A stretch of 64,000 nt of DNA from Candidatus Thiosymbion ectosymbiont of Catanema sp. Cochon2018. Lineage in GTDB: Bacteria; Pseudomonadota; Gammaproteobacteria; Chromatiales; Chromatiaceae. The notes beneath the pieces are model-generated. The model was not told the origin of the DNA, did not search any database, and was given only the letters and a program-made list of their open reading frames with translations. The stretch's first letter is position 1, and every line of letters starts with the position of its first letter. A program made the translations under genes and the position numbers. The DNA lies in assembly GCA_011392765.1 (NCBI GenBank), contig WYCW01000001.1:924888-988887 (forward strand). Direction: 5' to 3'. This document shows, piece by piece, positions 36,359-45,693 of the stretch.

Positions 36359-38884
36359 CTAAAACAGATCGTCGATGACGCGGGGGCGAGGTGAACGCTG
36401 TTTGGTTTTGGTGGACGTGCGTCGTTTGCTTTTCCTGTTGCTGGCTTTCCTGCTGCCGGCTTTCCTTTTGCCGGTTCCGATGTACGCTACGGGCTTGGGT
36501 CCCTGCAGGGCATGTGCATACCGCGCACGGACCCACTCCACCACCCCACCTGATCTGATCCGTCGTCCGCTGGCCCTGGAAACGCGCACCCTAGCCATTC
36601 CCCGGGGCGGTCTCAGAATCGCCTGGGGCTTGTTTTTAAGGGCCTTGCGCATGAAATCCACCCACATGCCGAGTGCCGCCTGGCCGCCGGTCTCCCTCTT
36701 ACCCAGCGGGCGGGACTTGTCGTGGCCCATCCAGGCAACGGTAACCAGGTCCTTCTGAAACCCGCAGAACCAGGAATCGCGCACGTCGTTGGTCGTTCCG
36801 GTCTTGCCGGCCAAGTCCCGGCGTCTGAGCGACCGGGCCTTGCGTGCGGTCCCGCGCTTGATGACGTCCCGCATCATGGATGTCATCTCGTAGGTCAGAC
36901 CCGGGCCCAATACTCGTTTCGCGCGGGGTCCTTCTTTGGTTTGTTTGAGACCGGCAGTCTTGGCGGACGATTTCCGGTAGCGGGCCCAGCACTTTGAGCA
37001 AGCCTGGGGTGGATTGGCCTCGAAGACTACCTCGCCGGTACCATCCTCGATCCGGGTGATGAAATAGGGCTCTACTCGGAAACCGCCGTTAGCAAACAGG
37101 GCGTAGGCCCCGGCCATCCGGAGTGGGGATGCTTCGGCGGTGCCCAAGGCGATTGAATAACCCGGGGGAAGCTCATCGAGGTCAAAACCGAAACGTTGGA
37201 TGTACCTCTTGGTTTCAGCCAATCCTATCCGTCTGAGCAAATTGACGGATGCCAGGTTCCGCGATAGGGTCAGGGCGACGCGCATGCGGATCCGTCCCAG
37301 GTTCCTATAGTCGGCGTTCCGCGGCCTCCATACCCTCCGCCGATTGACCCGGATGGAAACCGGTTCGTCCCGGACCAGGCTGGCGGGCGTGTAACCCTTG
37401 GCCAGGGCCGCCGCATATACGAAGGGCTTGAAGCAGGAGCCGGCCTGACGGCGCGCATCGACCGCCCGATTGAACTTGCTGTAGTCGAAGTGGTATCCCC
37501 CCACCAGGGCCCGAATCGCTCCGTCCGCCGGCGACAGGGATACCAGAGCCCCGCCGACGGAGGGTACCTGTGACAGCTTCCAGGTTTTTTTATTCTTTAT
37601 GAGTCGAATCAGGTCGCCTACGGCCACTGCGTCCTTCACCCGGCGCGGCGCCCGACCTTTCCAATTCTCGTTCCTGAAGGGACGCGCTCCTCTGACCTGG
37701 CTGAGCCCCAGGGTAATGTACTTGTCCTCCCCTCCGATATAGACCCGGGCCTTTTGGGTACTGGCCTGGACCACGATGCCCGCGGTAAGGCCCGGTAATC
37801 GGTGCGCTGTACCCAGGAGCTGGTCGAGTTGCTCCTCATCAGCGCCCACAATCTCATGATTGGCCTCGGGGCCGTGATAACCGTGGCGCCGATCGTAGGC
37901 CCGCAGGGCCCTGCGCACCGCGTTCTGGGCAGCGCGCTGAAGCCGGGGCTCAATAGTCGTGGTTACCCGATAGCCGCCTCGGTAGGCATTTTCCCCGAAC
38001 CGTTTGACCATCTTCAGGCGCACCATTTCAGCGACATAGCCGGCTTCCAGATCCACCTCCTTGTGGTGCAGACGGGCCTGGTCAATGGACTTAGAAGCGG
38101 TCTGAAATTCTTCTTCGGTAATGTAGTCGAGAGCACGCATACGCCGCAGAATATAGTTTCGGCGTTCGTGGGCGCGCTTGGGATTGGAAACCGGGTTACT
38201 GGCAGACGGTGCCTTCGGCAGGCCGGTCAACATGGCAATCTCGGCCAGGTTCAGCTCATCGAGCTGCTTGCCATAGTAAAGGGCCGCCGCGGCCGAGATA
38301 CCGTAAGCCCTATGGCCAAAGAAAATCTGGTTGAGATAGAGCTCGAGAATCTCCCGCTTCGTAAGCTTGTGCTCGATATTCAGTGACAACAGCAGTTCGG
38401 CGAACTTGCGGTGGAAGGTCTTTTCTCTGGACAGAAAGAAGTTGCGCGCGACCTGCATGGTGATGGTGCTGCCGCCCTGAGTGCGCTCGCCGGTGCGGAA
38501 GAAATTGACCGCCGCCCGTACGATGCCCTTGAGATCGACGCCCTCGTGCTCGAAGAAGCGAGCATCTTCGGCGGCCACGAATGCCTTCACCATCATGGGG
38601 GGTATATCGTCGAAGGACACCGGACTGCGGCGTTCGATACCATATTCCGCCATCAGACTGCCATCGGTGCTGTACACTCGCAAGGGTTCCCACAGGCGTG
38701 CTTCCTTGAGTGTGTCGGGATCGGGAAGATCGGACAAGGTGACGGCGATGAGTGCAGCAACGGCAACCGCCCCCGCCAGCGTCAGATCCAGGACGCCGGC
38801 GAGCAATGCAACGGTAGCACGCCCTAGAATGCCAAGGATCGAACGGCTAGGGTTGCGCGGGGCTTGGGACGCCTCCGACTTCAT
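36359..38884 (-). CDS. mrcA: Penicillin-binding protein 1A (bifunctional transglycosylase/transpeptidase)
   Basis: 841 residues from the ATG at 38884 (GGAG upstream). A cytoplasmic stretch and one membrane anchor precede the GT51 domain: AEDARFFEHEGVD with the catalytic Glu and GGSTITMQVARNFF. An OB-like insert follows. The transpeptidase has the SxxK motif in QAGSCFKPF, SxN in TLSRNLASV and KTG in LAGKTGTTND. The usual SSFKPF is SCFKPF here, with the active Ser kept. The C-terminus is a Lys/Arg-rich tail. Builds the peptidoglycan sacculus in the periplasm. Confidence 0.95.
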   Translation of the reverse strand: MKSEASQAPRNPSRSILGILGRATVALLAGVLDLTLAGAVAVAALIAVTLSDLPDPDTLKEARLWEPLRVYSTDGSLMAEYGIERRSPVSFDDIPPMMVKAFVAAEDARFFEHEGVDLKGIVRAAVNFFRTGERTQGGSTITMQVARNFFLSREKTFHRKFAELLLSLNIEHKLTKREILELYLNQIFFGHRAYGISAAAALYYGKQLDELNLAEIAMLTGLPKAPSASNPVSNPKRAHERRNYILRRMRALDYITEEEFQTASKSIDQARLHHKEVDLEAGYVAEMVRLKMVKRFGENAYRGGYRVTTTIEPRLQRAAQNAVRRALRAYDRRHGYHGPEANHEIVGADEEQLDQLLGTAHRLPGLTAGIVVQASTQKARVYIGGEDKYITLGLSQVRGARPFRNENWKGRAPRRVKDAVAVGDLIRLIKNKKTWKLSQVPSVGGALVSLSPADGAIRALVGGYHFDYSKFNRAVDARRQAGSCFKPFVYAAALAKGYTPASLVRDEPVSIRVNRRRVWRPRNADYRNLGRIRMRVALTLSRNLASVNLLRRIGLAETKRYIQRFGFDLDELPPGYSIALGTAEASPLRMAGAYALFANGGFRVEPYFITRIEDGTGEVVFEANPPQACSKCWARYRKSSAKTAGLKQTKEGPRAKRVLGPGLTYEMTSMMRDVIKRGTARKARSLRRRDLAGKTGTTNDVRDSWFCGFQKDLVTVAWMGHDKSRPLGKRETGGQAALGMWVDFMRKALKNKPQAILRPPRGMARVRVSRASGRRIRSGGVVEWVRARYAHALQGPKPVAYIGTGKRKAGSRKASNRKSKRRTSTKTKQRSPRPRVIDDLF

Positions 38885-39259
38885 GGATAACTCCGGTATC
38901 GGGTCTCGAGTGCCGGTAGTCCGGCTCCCGGGTTTTTCTCCACGCGAAACTCCATCCACTTTTCGGGAACCTTGAAAAATTGCCTTTCCGGCAATTTTTC
39001 AAGATCCCTTACGGAAACATCGAGACCAGGCGTCACCCCGAGCCCGACCTTCAGGAAATCGGGGTCCGCTACCCGGTTGCGATGCTTAAACCGGATTTTA
39101 CAACATCACACGAGTACACCCTTTCGGAATATTCCGCAGGCCCGGAGTAGCAGGATGGGCACGGCATAGCGGGCGTATCGACTTCGTACCGGAAAACCGA
39201 GTAGGTACGGCACTTGCGCGCGCCATTTGCGTGCGGGTATGATGACTTACCTTGACGAG
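38885..39259. repeat. Intergenic region with one intact CTTGAAAAATTGCC palindrome
   Basis: An element at about 38963-39013 reads GGAACCTTGAAAAATTGCC, then GGCAATTTTTCAAGATCCC, forming a perfect hairpin; it is the uninterrupted relative of 17738-17939. The rest holds no gene. Confidence 0.65.
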
Positions 39260-39336
39260 AGGCGCGTAGCTCAGCTGGTTAGAGCACCACCTTGACATGG
39301 TGGGGGTCGTTGGTTCGAGTCCAATCGCGCCTACCA
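39260..39336 (+). tRNA. tRNA-Val (anticodon GAC)
   Basis: 77 nt with encoded CCA. Acceptor AGGCGCG pairs with CGCGCCT; D arm GCTCAGCTGGTTAGAGC; anticodon loop TTGACAT; T arm GTTGGTTCGAGTCCAAT. Confidence 0.97.
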
Positions 39337-39358
39337 ATCGCGGTGAACCTAGCAGGGA

Positions 39359-41254
39359 TCACTGGTGCCGGGCGTATCCGATGTCCCGCAGCGCCATCTC
39401 GATCTCGTTCAGAATTTCGGGGGCGTCGATGGTCGCCGGCATTTTGTAGTCTTGGCCATCGGCGATGCGTTTCATGGTGCCGCGCAGGACCTTGCCGGAG
39501 CGGGTCTTGGGCAAGCGTTCCACCACTGTCACCTTCTTAAAGGCGGCCACCGGGCCGATCTTCGCACGCACCAGACCGACCAGCTCTTCGAGGATTTCCG
39601 TGACCTCCCTGTTCACGCCCTCTTTAAGCACCACCATACCCACCGGCAGCTCGCCCTTGAGCTCATCCGCCGCACCGATGACGGCACATTCGGCCACGTC
39701 CGCATGGGAGGCCAGGACCTCCTCCATGGCGCCGGTGGAGAGCCGGTGCCCGGCCACGTTGATGATGTCGTCGATGCGGCTCATGATGAACAGGTAGCCG
39801 TCCTCGTCCTTCAGGCCCGCGTCGCCGGTCAGGTAATAGCCGGGTTGGGCGCTCAGATAGGCGGCGCGGTAGCGGTCGTCGTTCTGCCACAGAGTGGACA
39901 GACAGCCGGGGGGCAGGGGCAGCTTGATCATGATGCGCCCGAACTGGCCCGGTCCCTGCTCCTCTCCCTCTCCGTCCAGGATCTTCACGTCATAGCCGGG
40001 GACGGCCTTGGTAGGCGAGCCGGGCTTGATCGGCAGCTGCTCGATCCCGAGGAAATCGGCAGCGATGGCCCAACCGGTCTCGGTCTGCCACCAGTGGTCG
40101 ATCACCGGGACGGCGAGGAGCTGCTCGGCCCACGTGAGGGTATCCGGGTCGCAGCGCTCGCCGGCCAGGAACAGGGCCCGGTAGCTGCTCAGGTCGTACT
40201 TCCCGAGCAGCTCCCCGCGTGAGTCCACCCGTTTGATGGCACGGAGGGCCGTCGGGGCGGTAAACATGACCGCGACCCGGTGCTCGCTGATGACGCGCCA
40301 GAAGGCGCCGGCATCCGGGGTCCCCACCGGCTTGCCCTCGTAAACCACCGTGGTGCACCCGTAAAGCAGGGGCGCATAAACGATATAGGAGTGGCCCACG
40401 ACCCAGCCCACATCCGAGGCGGCCCAGAAGACCTCCCCCGATGTCATGCCGTAGATATGCCGCATACTCCAGTACATGGCCACCGCGTGCCCACCGTTGT
40501 CATGCACCACGCCCTTGGGGGTGCCGGTGGTCCCGGAGGTGTAGAGGATATAGAGGGGATCGGTGGCTGCCACCGGGACGCAGGGATGGGGCTGGGCGTT
40601 GGCCATGGCCTCGGCCCAATCCAGGTCCCTCCCCGCGACCAGGGTGCCGGGGCCCTGCTCACGCTGCAACAGGACACAATGCCCCGGCTGGTGGTTGGAC
40701 AGCGCAATGGCCTGGTCCACCAAGGGCTTGTAGGGCACCACCCGGTTAGGCTCGAGGCCGCAGGAGCCGGCGACGATGACTTTGGGCTTGGCATCGTCGA
40801 TACGGGTAGCGAGTTCCTCGGACGAGAAGCCGCCGAAGACCACGGAGTGGATCGCCCCTAAGCGCGCGCAGGCAAGCATGGCAATGGGTGCCTCGGGTAC
40901 CATGGGCATATAGATGATGACCCGATCTCCCTTGGTTACCCCCAACCCGGCCAGCACGCCGGCGAAACGGGCGACCTCGTCCCGCAGTGCCCGGTAGCTG
41001 TAGGTGCGCTTGGTACCGGTGACCGGGCTGTCGTAGATCAGGGCCGCCTGCTCGCCGCGCCCTGCCTCCAGATGCCGATCCAATGCGTTGTAGCAGGTGT
41101 TGAGCTCGCCGCCCACGAACCAGCGGTAGAAGGGTGGCGCGCTGTCGTCGAGCACGTGATCCCAGGACTTCTCCCAGTGGATCGACCGCGCCGCCTCGCC
41201 CCAGAAACCCTCCGGATCGGAAAGCGAGCGTGAATAGACTTCATCGTAGGACAC
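39359..41254 (-). CDS. prpE: Propionyl-CoA/acetyl-CoA synthetase (PrpE-like)
   Basis: 631 residues from GTG 41254, chosen because GAGGAG stands just upstream and the protein then begins SYDEVYSRSLSDPEGFW as homologs do. ANL-family acyl-CoA synthetase: YILYTSGTTGTPKGVVHDNG is the P-loop-like AMP motif, HWWQTETGW motif II, YLTGDAG motif III, and the C-terminal TRSGKVLRGTMK contains the Lys for adenylation. The residue pattern and length resemble PrpE more than Acs. The promoter region carries half of a family C element (about 41274). Confidence 0.88.
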   Translation of the reverse strand: MSYDEVYSRSLSDPEGFWGEAARSIHWEKSWDHVLDDSAPPFYRWFVGGELNTCYNALDRHLEAGRGEQAALIYDSPVTGTKRTYSYRALRDEVARFAGVLAGLGVTKGDRVIIYMPMVPEAPIAMLACARLGAIHSVVFGGFSSEELATRIDDAKPKVIVAGSCGLEPNRVVPYKPLVDQAIALSNHQPGHCVLLQREQGPGTLVAGRDLDWAEAMANAQPHPCVPVAATDPLYILYTSGTTGTPKGVVHDNGGHAVAMYWSMRHIYGMTSGEVFWAASDVGWVVGHSYIVYAPLLYGCTTVVYEGKPVGTPDAGAFWRVISEHRVAVMFTAPTALRAIKRVDSRGELLGKYDLSSYRALFLAGERCDPDTLTWAEQLLAVPVIDHWWQTETGWAIAADFLGIEQLPIKPGSPTKAVPGYDVKILDGEGEEQGPGQFGRIMIKLPLPPGCLSTLWQNDDRYRAAYLSAQPGYYLTGDAGLKDEDGYLFIMSRIDDIINVAGHRLSTGAMEEVLASHADVAECAVIGAADELKGELPVGMVVLKEGVNREVTEILEELVGLVRAKIGPVAAFKKVTVVERLPKTRSGKVLRGTMKRIADGQDYKMPATIDAPEILNEIEMALRDIGYARHQ

Positions 41255-41397
41255 GGCAATCTCCTCTGTTTGGCTAGTACACCGTTTCAGTATATTTTGC
41301 ATTTTCAAGGATCGGTACGGTACGGAAATCACGTTTTTCAAAGTGCCCTGAAGAAAAACGGGGTACTGGATACTGTGGACATTCAACCTGATAGGCC

Positions 41398-42105
41398 ATG
41401 CTCCGGGGGGCTACGGAATCGATCCTGAGGCGATTCTACCCACCTACCTGTGTGCTCTGCGGTGCTCGGGGACAGGGTGGGCTGGATTTGTGCGCCGCCT
41501 GTCTGGCGGATCTCCCGACGAACCGGCATTGCTGTGGCCGGTGTGCGCTGCCTCTGCCCGCCGAATTACCATCGGGTGCCCTGTGCGGTGAGTGTCAACA
41601 CCACCTGCCGCCCTACGCGGTTTGTCATGCTGCCTTTCGTTACGAGGGGCCTGTGCCCGCCCTGGTAGGTGGGGCCAAGTTCCGGGACCGTCTGAATCTG
41701 GCCAGGTTACTCGGGCAATGCCTCACGAACGCCCTGCGCGAATGCACCGCCGAGATGCCGGAACTGATTCTACCGGTACCCCTGCATGCGAAGCGACTGC
41801 GCGAGCGCGGCTACAACCAAGCCCTCGAGATTGCCCGCACCATCGGCCGCGAGCTCTCGATCCCGGTGGATAGCCACAGCTGCGCGCGCGTCTTGGCAAC
41901 GCCACCACAGGCCGGGTTGGCGCAGAAGGAACGCCGGCGTAACCTGGCTGAGGCATTTCGAGTCCTGCACCCACCGGGCGTCGAACGGGTGGCGATCCTC
42001 GATGACGTAATGACGACCGGCAGCACCGTCTCGGAGCTGACCGGGGTGTTGCTGAAGGCCGGCGTCAGGCGCGTGGATATTTGGGCAGTGGCACGCACAC
42101 CCTGA
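41398..42105 (+). CDS. comF: ComF family phosphoribosyltransferase-like protein
   Basis: 235 residues. N-terminal zinc-finger-like region (CVLCGARGQGGLDLCAAC and CGRCALPL), then a phosphoribosyltransferase core with RGYNQALEIARTIG and the PRPP loop AILDDVMTTGSTVSEL. ComF helps single-stranded DNA import in competent bacteria; related proteins may salvage nucleobases. Divergent from prpE with 143 bp between. Confidence 0.93.
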   Translation: MLRGATESILRRFYPPTCVLCGARGQGGLDLCAACLADLPTNRHCCGRCALPLPAELPSGALCGECQHHLPPYAVCHAAFRYEGPVPALVGGAKFRDRLNLARLLGQCLTNALRECTAEMPELILPVPLHAKRLRERGYNQALEIARTIGRELSIPVDSHSCARVLATPPQAGLAQKERRRNLAEAFRVLHPPGVERVAILDDVMTTGSTVSELTGVLLKAGVRRVDIWAVARTP

Positions 42106-42442
42106 TCTTCGCTGGATAGTTTCGGAATGGAAACTATTTTTTGCCGCAAATGAACACGAATCAACCCAAATCGGTCACAAAAGATCATACTATCTTTTCT
42201 GTTCGCAGATTACGCAGATTCCCACAGATTGTTTCGTTTTTAATCTGCGGAAATTTCCGTAATCTGCGGATAGATTGAAGCTGGCAGATCAATTTTCCCA
42301 TACTCAATCCGGCCTGGGCTTGCGCCATAGCCTCATTGATGTTTTACCCTGTGCACCTTTGCAGTTCAAAAAAACAGCCAAATCTATTCAAAAAATGTGT
42401 CTATAATCTGGCGGGACTTGACATGCATTTTTTACCCGCAGA
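42106..42442. repeat. Gene-free interval with a long hairpin
   Basis: A near-perfect inverted repeat lies at about 42203-42270 with arms TTCGCAGATTACGCAGATT and AATTTCCGTAATCTGCGGA. Similar hairpins are at 35561 and 52139. A CGCAAATGAACACGAATCAA unit lies just before it. No gene. Confidence 0.7.
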
Positions 42443-42865
42443 TTACGTAGATTCCTGCCGGATGCGGAAAAAAGGACCTCCGCCAGATGCGGCACCGATT
42501 CTGCATTCCTCATTCAGGACGCCGGAAACGCCTTTGAACGGACTAACCTGGAAGGCGTAAAACCCCGCGCGCTTATCAGGCAGGATAAACTCCAATCGGA
42601 TACCGAAGGGTATCGGGCCGTAGGGTAACGAGTGTCTGAGGAATTGCCGATTTACCACCTCCCGCCACCCGCCCCGCCTGCTCAGGGCGTTGTCCAGGGA
42701 ATCGCTCAGCGCATCATGCACTAGGCGCAGCGCGTCGACGAAATTGCTCTTGCCCGAACCATTGGGTCCCAACAGGCAGGTCAGGGGACCAAGCCGAACG
42801 TCGCACCCGGCAATACTCTTGTATTGGCGCAGGACGACGCGGGTCAGGAATATGGAATCGATCAT
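42443..42865 (-). pseudogene. Truncated AAA/SMC-like ATPase (OLD/RecF-type N-terminus)
   Basis: 140 residues from the ATG at 42865. It opens FLTRVVLRQYKSIAGCDVRL with Walker A LLGPNGSGKSNFVDAL, exactly like overcoming-lysogenization-defect or RecF-like ATPases, which normally run beyond 350 residues. It stops at 42443 without signature, Walker B or any TOPRIM part. The last residues (GGGPFFRIRQEST) lie in repeat DNA, implying truncation by rearrangement. Possibly the remains of a defence ATPase. Confidence 0.7.
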
Positions 42866-42993
42866 GTGGATGTCAGGGGCATTTCTTGTGGGCGCCCGGC
42901 TGTTGGACATGGGCACTACCGAGGCAGTGCACCTTTGCCCAACCTCTCATAGTCCATGCAAATTGGGATTCGTTCCTTACCCTAACCTACGAT

Positions 42994-43353
42994 CTATCCG
43001 GCGGCCAATGTTTCATGATGCTGGAGCGTCCGGATTTGCTCCCACGTTGGAGAGCCAGAGAAAGCGAGATGCCTTCTGATGATGTCGAGCAGCGTCTCGA
43101 AGTCTACATCTTCACCGGAAGCCATCATTGTGTACTCATCTGCTTGGGGTCCCTTCGGCATTTCACATTCGTAGTCGTAACGACCCGTGCGCCTACCGAA
43201 GGAAGAGATGTAGACCAGTTGTCGAGGTTGGTCCGCCTTGGCTATTCCTATTGCGCATAGGTCGGCATCCCAATGGTCCACGAGTATCCACGCGTTTTTT
43301 TCAAGCGGCAGCGCTGCTATCAGATCCTTAATCGCCTGTTCCTTGTCGTTCAT
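42994..43353 (-). CDS. Hypothetical protein, immunity-protein-like
   Basis: 119 residues. AWILVDHWDADLCAIGIAKA, RQLVYISSFGRRTGRYDYEC and DFETLLDIIRRHLAF are recognisable blocks of a widespread small acidic family often found beside polymorphic-toxin genes, so an immunity role is conceivable. It overlaps the gene upstream by 4 bp (ATGA), which ties it to that 79-residue protein. No toxin is seen here. Function not assigned. Confidence 0.6.
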   Translation of the reverse strand: MNDKEQAIKDLIAALPLEKNAWILVDHWDADLCAIGIAKADQPRQLVYISSFGRRTGRYDYECEMPKGPQADEYTMMASGEDVDFETLLDIIRRHLAFSGSPTWEQIRTLQHHETLAAG

Positions 43354-43589
43354 TTTACAAACCCCCTATCAGGCAACAGCTTTCTGACCTTGGAACTGTG
43401 TTGGAGCGCTTGTTCCACGGTCATCTCCATCACCTCACGGGGCAGTTCGCGATTGATGCTTCCACGACGGAACCGAGCCACGAAGCTCACGACTTTTTCG
43501 TCAAGGCTGTTGAGTACTTGCCGAGTAGTCGGGCTATCGATGTGCAGGCAAAGCTGCCGCCCAAGTACCTCTGCTTTGGACCTCGTCAA
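43350..43589 (-). CDS. Hypothetical small basic protein
   Basis: 79 residues beginning at TTG 43589, which overlaps the holC stop. Contains HIDSPTTRQVLNSLDEKVVS and FVARFRRGSINRELPREVME, an amphipathic helical pattern with net positive charge; no known domain recognised. Coupled by overlap both to holC upstream and to the immunity-like gene downstream, so it belongs to the pepA-holC transcript. Confidence 0.5.
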   Translation of the reverse strand: MTRSKAEVLGRQLCLHIDSPTTRQVLNSLDEKVVSFVARFRRGSINRELPREVMEMTVEQALQHSSKVRKLLPDRGFVK

Positions 43590-44017
43590 AGCTGAATTTC
43601 GTGATGGTGCAGGGGATAACCGCCATCACGGTAGTGCACATAGCGTTTCCTACCGGCTGCACGCACGTTCGGGTCCTGATCGACGAGTTCGCACAGGCGT
43701 TCGAAGCGCTCGAAGAAGGTGGGGACCTCTGGAGAGAGATTGATCAGCACCTGGTTCTCTTCGCCTGGATCATCGCCGTGGCCGATCAGGATCGGCGTGA
43801 ACTCAGGGTCGCTGTCGTTCGCTAACCCGTGGGGGAGAAAGCTTTGCTGCCGGAAGGTCCAGAGCAGGCGGTCGAGATGCCTCGCCTGCTCGCGGTCCGG
43901 GACCTGGATAAAGCTGCGCTGTCCGGTCCCGTAGATGCGCTCCACCAGGCGGCAGGCGAGGAGGAAGCGGTCTCCGCGACCGGGTTCCTTGAGGGTGTAG
44001 AAATCAACGCGGGTCAC
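43586..44017 (-). CDS. holC: DNA polymerase III chi subunit HolC
   Basis: 143 residues from GTG 44017, which overlaps the pepA stop (GTGA). TRVDFYTLKEPGRGDRFLLA opens the protein, QARHLDRLLWTFRQQSFLPH follows, and VLINLSPEVPTFFERFERL precedes the end. HolC links the clamp loader to SSB. The gene order pepA-holC is conserved in many proteobacteria; the valS that often follows is replaced by two small genes. Confidence 0.95.
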   Translation of the reverse strand: MTRVDFYTLKEPGRGDRFLLACRLVERIYGTGQRSFIQVPDREQARHLDRLLWTFRQQSFLPHGLANDSDPEFTPILIGHGDDPGEENQVLINLSPEVPTFFERFERLCELVDQDPNVRAAGRKRYVHYRDGGYPLHHHEIQL

Positions 44018-45516
44018 TGGAGTTGGCCGCTGCGCTTGAGAATGAACTCGGCTAGCAAAGATACCGGCCGGCCGGTAGCGCCTTTTTTCTTGCCGCTGAG
44101 GTAGGCGATGCCGGCGATGTCCAAGTGCGCCCAGGGGTACTTCTTGGTGTAGCGCGAGAGGAAACAGGCAGCGGTGATGGCCCCGCCCCAGCGGCTGTCG
44201 CCGATGTTGGCCATATCGGCAAAATTGCTGTCGATCTCTTCCTGGTAGTCGTCCCACAGGGGCAGGCGCCAAGCGCGGTCGCCGGCGGCCTCACCGGCCG
44301 TGAGGAGTTCCGCGGCGAGCGGCTCGTTTTGGGTGAACAGACCACACGGGTGCTTACCGAGCGCGACGGCACAGGCGCCGGTCAGGGTCGCCATATCGAG
44401 CACGACAGCAGGCTCGAAACGCTCGCAGTAGGTCAGGGCGTCGCACAGGATGAGCCGGCCTTCCGCATCCGTGTTCAGGATCTCGATGGTCCGGCCCGAC
44501 ATGCTGGTGACGATGTCTCCCGGCTTGTTGGCATCGCCGTCCGGCAGGTTCTCGGACGCCGGGACGACCCCGACCAGGTTGAGGGGGAGCTCGAGCTCCA
44601 GGGCGCAGCGTATGGCGCCGAAGACACTCGCCCCGCCGCACATGTCGAACTTCATCTCATCCATATCGGAAGCGGGCTTGATCGAGATGCCTCCGGCGTC
44701 GAAGGTGAGGCCCTTGCCGACCAATACCACCGGTTTGGCATCTTCCGGGCCGCCCCGGTGTTCCATCAGGATCAGCTTAGCGGGCTGGCGACTGCCGCGG
44801 GAGACCGAGAGCAGGGCCCCCATGCCGAGCGTCTCCAGGTCCTTTTCTTCGAGGATATCCACCTTCAGCTGGGGGTAGTCCCGGCCCAGCTCGAGCGCCC
44901 GGCCCGCGAGGTAGGAAGGGGTGCAGATGTTACCCGGCAGATTGCTCAGGTCCTTCGCCAAGGTGACGCCCCAGGCGATGGCGTCGCCGTGCCGTGCCGC
45001 CTGCCGAGCGGTCTCCGTGTCCTGTTCCTGCGCCACCCAGAGATCGAAGCTCTTGAGTAAAGACCTGGGGGGCTTCTTCTCGCCCTTGGTCTGGTCATAG
45101 TGATAGACATTATCGGCACAGACGGTCACGGCATCGCGCACCGTGCGGTATAAATCCATTCCTGGGGGGACGAGTTCCGGCAGCGTGCACAGGGCCGCGG
45201 TGATGTGGGTGTCGTTGAGCAGGGTCATCGCGGATGCCAGGGCCTTGCGGTAACTGCGGCGATTGAACTCCTCGGGTTTGCCGCAGCCGACCAGGAGGAC
45301 CCGCTCGCAGCTCACGCCGGGCACGCCGTAAAGCAGCAGGGTACGGCCGGTCTCGCCGTCCATGTCGCCCTTCTGTAGGATGTCGCTCAGATGGCCGCCG
45401 CTGGCCTTATCGACGACCTCGGCGGATGCAGAGAGCTTACACTTCTCGAATACCCCGAGGATCAGACAGGAGGTCTTGTGACGGGCCAGGTCGCCGCTCT
45501 TGATCTTGAATTCCAT
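44014..45516 (-). CDS. pepA: Leucyl aminopeptidase PepA
   Basis: 500 residues from the ATG at 45516 (GGAG upstream). M17 metallopeptidase: the zinc ligands lie in VGKGLTFDAGGISIKPA, MKFDMCGGA and the signature NTDAEGRL; catalytic Lys and Arg are in these blocks. PepA cleaves N-terminal residues and in some species binds DNA in plasmid recombination. It is divergent from lptG, the location where lptF-lptG normally begins. Confidence 0.96.
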   Translation of the reverse strand: MEFKIKSGDLARHKTSCLILGVFEKCKLSASAEVVDKASGGHLSDILQKGDMDGETGRTLLLYGVPGVSCERVLLVGCGKPEEFNRRSYRKALASAMTLLNDTHITAALCTLPELVPPGMDLYRTVRDAVTVCADNVYHYDQTKGEKKPPRSLLKSFDLWVAQEQDTETARQAARHGDAIAWGVTLAKDLSNLPGNICTPSYLAGRALELGRDYPQLKVDILEEKDLETLGMGALLSVSRGSRQPAKLILMEHRGGPEDAKPVVLVGKGLTFDAGGISIKPASDMDEMKFDMCGGASVFGAIRCALELELPLNLVGVVPASENLPDGDANKPGDIVTSMSGRTIEILNTDAEGRLILCDALTYCERFEPAVVLDMATLTGACAVALGKHPCGLFTQNEPLAAELLTAGEAAGDRAWRLPLWDDYQEEIDSNFADMANIGDSRWGGAITAACFLSRYTKKYPWAHLDIAGIAYLSGKKKGATGRPVSLLAEFILKRSGQLQ

Positions 45517-45591
45517 GGTTACTCCGCCGGCGTTGAGGATCTGCCCCACACCACCATCAGCCGGGATTGCGGGGGCAGTGATAAGATACGC

Positions 45592-45693
45592 ATGGGAACA
45601 AGTCTACAAGATTCCATCGCTGACGGCAGCCGGCAGGTCGCTGGGGACACTTGGAATCGATACCGCCACGGTATGCCACGCAACGGGCTGTGA
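45592..45693 (+). pseudogene. Short ORF in the lptF position, possible lptF remnant
   Basis: 33 codons, MGTSLQDSIADGSRQVAGDT then WNRYRHGMPRNGL, ending in a TGA that overlaps the lptG GTG by 4 bp (GTGA). The canonical order is pepA (divergent) - lptF - lptG with this kind of coupling, so an in-frame deletion leaving only the start and tail of lptF is a reasonable reading. The ORF has no membrane segment and no intrinsic LptF signature, so it could equally be a chance frame. Confidence 0.4.
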
